Assembly: GCA_946183765.1 (NCBI GenBank)
Contig: CAMHDC010000035.1
Coordinates: forward strand, 1-8,618
Direction of reading: 5' to 3'
DNA length: 8,618 nt
From: an uncultured Clostridia bacterium
GTDB lineage: Bacteria > Bacillota > Clostridia > Christensenellales > CAG-138
Shown here: positions 5,289-8,618 of the stretch, in pieces
How positions within the stretch are numbered: position 1 is the stretch's first letter
How the letters are laid out: every line of letters starts with the position of its first letter
Notes under the pieces: generated by a model
Databases searched by the model: none
What the model was told of the DNA's origin: nothing
Seen by the model: only the letters and a program-made list of their open reading frames with translations
Position numbers and translations under genes: made by a program

Positions 5289-7606
5289 GCTTCCGCTCCT
5301 TTGATATAGTACAGCTCTGAGCCGAAATCGCCCAGCATCCGAATGTCCTTGTTATATCCCGTGCCGATGAACCGGGTGTTGAGGGGTACGCCCTCGCTGA
5401 GAGCCCGGCCCGTGGCGGTGAACTTCTCCTCCCCGTCGGGGAGCATGAAGAACCTGTCGATGGTGCGGATGATGAATCCGCCCTTCTTTACGCTGACGGG
5501 TGCTACGTGCTTGAGGAGGCTCGCCAGCGGCCCCACCCGGACGCCCTTCGTCATGCGCTCCACAGCATAGGTCCTGTCGGGGTCCAGGCCCGGCACCCGC
5601 AGCACGTCCGCCGGTGCGGCGGCCTCGTTGTCCATGAGGAAGCGGGCGGCCACGGCCTCCTTCTCCCCCAGGGCCACCCAGGTCTCCATGCCGTTCTGGC
5701 GGCCGAGGCGGGCGAAGCGGCCGAACTGGAAGGTCCGGCGATGGGCCTTGTAGAATTCCATATCCTTCCTGGCTTCCTTCTTCTCGGCGTAGGTCAGGGT
5801 GCCGAGGTCCATCTCCCAGCCCAGCGCTCCGAAGGCGGAGGTGTGGAAGCGGGTGGAAAGAGGCGTTTCCCGCAGGGTCTGCTGATGGGGCGCTTCCGAA
5901 ATATGGGCTCCCATGGTCGATACGGGATAGAGGTAGGAAAGCCCGCCCTGGATCTTCACCCGTTCGATGGCGTCCGTGTCGTCGCTGGCCCAGATCTGCT
6001 GGGAGTAGCACAGCATCCCGAGGTCGAACCGGTTGCCGCCGGAGGAGCAGCTTTCAAAGAGGATGTGGGGCCTGGGATAGAAGATGCGGCCCAGCACGTC
6101 GTAAAGCCCCTTGATGTACTCGTGGCAGAAGGCCCCGTTTTCGCAGAAGGGGGAATACATGTCGCTCATGTGGCGGTTCATGTCCCACTTCACGTAGGCG
6201 ATGGGACAGCTGTCCAGGATACGGCCCACGTTCTCCACGATATAGTCCCGCACCGCCGGGTTCACCAGATCCAGCAAAAGCTGGTTCCGCCCGTAGGATG
6301 GCTTCCTGTTGGGCAGCTTCACCGCCCAGTCCGGGTGGGCCCGATAGAGGTCGCTGTCCTCGTTGACGCTCTCCGGCTCCACCCAGAGGCCGAAGCTCAT
6401 GCCCAGCTTGTTGATCTTCGCGCACAGGCCCTCCAGTCCGTGGGGCAGCTTCTTTCTGTCCACGGTGTAATCGCCCAGGCCCGCCTTGTCGTTGTTCCGG
6501 CCCTGAAACCAGCCGTCGTCCAGGACGAACAGCTCAGCGCCCGCCTTCTTCGCCCGCTTGGCCAGGGAGAGGAGCTTCCTCTCCCGAAAGGAAAAAAAAC
6601 AGGCTTCCCAATCGTTGCAGAGCACCGGCCGTTCCTTTCCCTTCCAATCGCCCCGGATCACATGATCGTTGATGAAGTCGTGAAAATGGGCGGACAGGCC
6701 GTTGAAGCCGCCGTCGGAATAGGTCATGACTCCCTCCGGCGTCTCGAAAGCTGCGCCGGGGGCCAGGGTGTATCGGAAGCACCGGGGACTGACACCGGCC
6801 ATGACGCGCACAAGGCCGTTCTCCGCCTTCTCCACGGCGGTGTAGTGGTTGCCGCTGTAGAGGAGGTTGAACCCCCAGCAGCGCCCCTGCTCCTCCGAGC
6901 AGTGCGCCTCGCTGAGCAGCACGCCCGGATTGTGCTTGTGGCCGGAGGCGCCGGTGCTGCCCTCGTTCACGTAGATGCCGGACATGACGGGCCGATCGTG
7001 GCGGCGGGCCTCCCGGATCCAGCCGCCGTCGAAGGTGGTAAAGGTGAGCTCCGCCGCCGGGACCATATCCAGCATATAGCTCATGAGCTTGTCGATGACC
7101 ACGGGCGCTTCCCCTTCGTTCTTCAGCACCGCCCGCCGGGTGATCACGTCAGCGTGGGGATAGACCGTGTAGATCAGGTCCAGCGTCACGGGCGCCTCCT
7201 TCTCCTTCAGATGGAGGATCAGCGTCTCGGCGTCGTCGCCGTAGGCCATGGGCAGGGTCATCATGGGCAGGGGACCCGCCTTCGTTTCATGGGAGACGCA
7301 GATAAAGTCGTTGGTGAAAGTGCCGTCAGGGAGGGTCAGCTCCGCGGGCGGGTTCCGAAAGTCGCCCTTGCCCACGCCGCTCCACTCCAGCGCCAGATCG
7401 TCCAGGCAGTAGGTGTCGCTGCTCTCGTCGTACATAATGGACGAGCCCCGGGCGATGGTGGCTTTGGCGGCCAGCGCCGCACCGTCAGGCAGGGGCACGG
7501 GGCCGCCGTAGTGGAGGTGTTCGAGATGACCGAACGGGGTCACCCGGAACAGGTAGGCCGTATGGGCCGTAGCCAGGCGGAAAACTTTGTCGTTGCACTC
7601 GATCAT
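5285..7606 (-). CDS. Alpha-galactosidase, glycoside hydrolase family 36
   Basis: This 773-residue enzyme should release terminal alpha-galactose from sugars such as melibiose, raffinose and stachyose. It has the GH36 layout: N-terminal beta-sandwich (about 1-320), (beta/alpha)8 catalytic barrel (about 325-640) and a C-terminal beta domain. Visible motifs are CNDWEACFF (330-338), LDDGWFQGRNNDKAGLGD (362-379), GLWVEPESVNEDSDLYRAHPDW (406-427), YVKWDMNR with nucleophile D475, ESCSSGGNRFD (518-528) and WASDDTDAIER (539-549) carrying the acid/base aspartate, probably D542. No signal peptide is present, so it works inside the cell and needs a transporter not seen here. AAGGAG (7619-7614) lies 7 nt before ATG 7606. 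It follows the GH13 gene by 39 bp and overlaps galK by 4 bp. Specificity among GH36 substrates cannot be read from sequence. Confidence 0.95.
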   Translation of the reverse strand: MIECNDKVFRLATAHTAYLFRVTPFGHLEHLHYGGPVPLPDGAALAAKATIARGSSIMYDESSDTYCLDDLALEWSGVGKGDFRNPPAELTLPDGTFTNDFICVSHETKAGPLPMMTLPMAYGDDAETLILHLKEKEAPVTLDLIYTVYPHADVITRRAVLKNEGEAPVVIDKLMSYMLDMVPAAELTFTTFDGGWIREARRHDRPVMSGIYVNEGSTGASGHKHNPGVLLSEAHCSEEQGRCWGFNLLYSGNHYTAVEKAENGLVRVMAGVSPRCFRYTLAPGAAFETPEGVMTYSDGGFNGLSAHFHDFINDHVIRGDWKGKERPVLCNDWEACFFSFRERKLLSLAKRAKKAGAELFVLDDGWFQGRNNDKAGLGDYTVDRKKLPHGLEGLCAKINKLGMSFGLWVEPESVNEDSDLYRAHPDWAVKLPNRKPSYGRNQLLLDLVNPAVRDYIVENVGRILDSCPIAYVKWDMNRHMSDMYSPFCENGAFCHEYIKGLYDVLGRIFYPRPHILFESCSSGGNRFDLGMLCYSQQIWASDDTDAIERVKIQGGLSYLYPVSTMGAHISEAPHQQTLRETPLSTRFHTSAFGALGWEMDLGTLTYAEKKEARKDMEFYKAHRRTFQFGRFARLGRQNGMETWVALGEKEAVAARFLMDNEAAAPADVLRVPGLDPDRTYAVERMTKGVRVGPLASLLKHVAPVSVKKGGFIIRTIDRFFMLPDGEEKFTATGRALSEGVPLNTRFIGTGYNKDIRMLGDFGSELYYIKGAEA

Positions 7607-7645
7607 GGTCTCTCTCCTTATGTCAAATACTGAGGTACTTGAAAC

Positions 7646-8618
7646 CTATTTTTCCTCGATCAGCACCGCTTCCCAGGGCTGAAGCTCGCAGTCCAGCTCC
7701 TTCGTGCCGTGGGTGGACAAAACGGGATAGCCCACCAGGGGGAGTTTTGCTGGCTTGGGCGACCAGTTCACGGCCACGATGACGCGCTCGTCCCCCAGCC
7801 AGCGCTCGATCTTGATCCAGTCCTTTTCCCGGCTGATGAGGCGGAAGCGGCCCTGCTTCAGCACGTCGCTGCCGTTCCTGTACGCCAGGAGGGTGCGGAA
7901 CCAGTTCAGCACGGAGTCGGGGTCCTGCTCCTCGGTCTCGGCGTTGATTTGTACGTGGTTGCCGTTGACCTTGATCCAGGGGGTGCCGCTGGTGAAGCCG
8001 CCCTGGGGACCCGGGGTCCACTGCATGGGCGTGCGGGCGTTGTCCCGGCTGGCTTTCTTCATGCGCTCGAAGATCCGCCTGTCGTTGAGGCCCAGCTTTT
8101 TCAGGGTGGGGACCATGTTCTTCGATTCCACGTCCTGGATGTCCGCCATGGAGGTGAAGTCGAAGTTGGTCATGCCCAGCTCCTCCCCCTGATAGACGAA
8201 GGGCGTGCCCCGCAGGGTGAGCAGCAGCGTCAGCATGGCCTTGGCCGCCGCCGGGCTGTCGTCCCCGAAGCGGGACACGGACCGAGGCTGATCGTGGTTC
8301 TCGAAATAGAGGGCGTTCCAGGGGAGCTTCTTCTGCCACTTGATGAGGCTTCTAAAGAGCCGCTGGGTCTTGAACTTTCGCGGCAGCCACTTGACCAGGA
8401 AGCAATCCGCGTTCATATGCTCGAAGGAGAACACCATGTCGAGCTCGCCCCGGTTGGGGTCCGTCAGCTCCCTGGCCTTTTTGGTGGACACCAGCACGGT
8501 CTCGCCCACGGTGAAGCAATCGTATTTAGAGAGCACCTCCCGCCGGAACCGCTGCAGCAGGGTATGGCAGCCGGGGCGGCCGATGTAGTATTCGCTGCCC
8601 ACCAGGGCGCCCTTGGGG
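7646..8618 (-). CDS. GH13 alpha-glucosidase (oligo-1,6-glucosidase type), N-terminus beyond window edge
   Basis: This is the C-terminal 323 or so residues of a cytoplasmic GH13 enzyme, most like subfamily 31 (oligo-1,6-glucosidase, isomaltase, sucrose-cleaving alpha-glucosidase). The frame stays open to position 8618, and the family is usually 540-560 residues, so about 220-240 are missing. Counting from the GTG at 8602 (internal, not a start), the acid/base glutamate is E34 in CFTVGET and the third catalytic aspartate is D104 in FENHDQPR. GTPFVYQGEELGMTN (132-146), DNARTPMQW (187-195) and the C-terminal beta domain ending VLIEEK follow. The nucleophile region, whose next residue separates alpha-1,6 from alpha-1,4 specificity, lies outside the window. 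It is 39 bp upstream of the alpha-galactosidase gene with no terminator between. Together they could degrade raffinose-type sugars: galactose removed first, then the sucrose or glucoside part. Confidence 0.93.
   Translation of the reverse strand, partial: PKGALVGSEYYIGRPGCHTLLQRFRREVLSKYDCFTVGETVLVSTKKARELTDPNRGELDMVFSFEHMNADCFLVKWLPRKFKTQRLFRSLIKWQKKLPWNALYFENHDQPRSVSRFGDDSPAAAKAMLTLLLTLRGTPFVYQGEELGMTNFDFTSMADIQDVESKNMVPTLKKLGLNDRRIFERMKKASRDNARTPMQWTPGPQGGFTSGTPWIKVNGNHVQINAETEEQDPDSVLNWFRTLLAYRNGSDVLKQGRFRLISREKDWIKIERWLGDERVIVAVNWSPKPAKLPLVGYPVLSTHGTKELDCELQPWEAVLIEEK

Noticed and set aside
5507..7633. Plus-strand open frame of 708 codons opposite the alpha-galactosidase
   Set aside because: It is the antisense of a clear GH36 gene. 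Long antisense frames arise from GC-rich third codon positions; the translation is rich in G, V, H and A and shows no recognisable motif.
1..8618. CRISPR arrays, tRNA or rRNA genes, insertion sequences, phage or defence genes
   Set aside because: I saw no regularly spaced direct repeats, no tRNA-like cloverleaf or rRNA sequence, and no transposase, integrase or defence domain in any credible frame.

Overview
All credible genes in this window lie on the minus strand, so transcription runs from the right edge to the left. The DNA is GC-rich and packed with codons ending in G or C. Gene content (lysine-fermentation genes, a lysine riboswitch, an intergenic hairpin repeat) points to an anaerobic, probably gut-dwelling Clostridia-type Firmicute, perhaps Oscillospirales-like. 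This assignment is inference; the window holds no phylogenetic marker.

Right to centre (8618 to 3157) is a galactoside/glucoside utilisation run. It holds the C-terminal part of a GH13 alpha-glucosidase, a complete GH36 alpha-galactosidase, galactokinase (galK, overlapping the previous stop by 4 bp) and a sugar-phosphate nucleotidyltransferase. No signal peptides are visible, so imported alpha-galactosides would be cleaved in the cytoplasm, galactose phosphorylated, and galactose-1-phosphate perhaps converted to a nucleotide sugar by the nucleotidyltransferase. No galT, galE or transporter is in view.

Centre to left (3153 to 737) are kamB and kamC, the two-gene ATP-dependent reactivase for the B12-dependent lysine 5,6-aminomutase of lysine fermentation. 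kamB starts 3 bp after the nucleotidyltransferase stop, and kamC overlaps kamB by 10 bp. On sequence alone they belong to the same transcription run as the sugar genes.

The 368-bp gap 369-736 is the most interesting part. It carries, in transcription order, a strong sigma-A-type promoter overlapping the kamC stop, a lysine riboswitch (L-box) aptamer with recognisable P1, P3, P4 and P5, an intrinsic terminator whose 5' arm contains the 3' strand of P1, a second strong intrinsic terminator, a two-hairpin intergenic repeat, and the Shine-Dalgarno of kal. kal (3-aminobutyryl-CoA ammonia-lyase, a later step of lysine fermentation) runs off the left edge. Because P1 and the first terminator use the same bases, lysine binding should prevent termination. 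This would be a lysine-activated ON switch for lysine catabolism, opposite in sign to the usual lysine riboswitch that represses biosynthesis or uptake. The ON topology is read from base pairing; its biological sign is inference.
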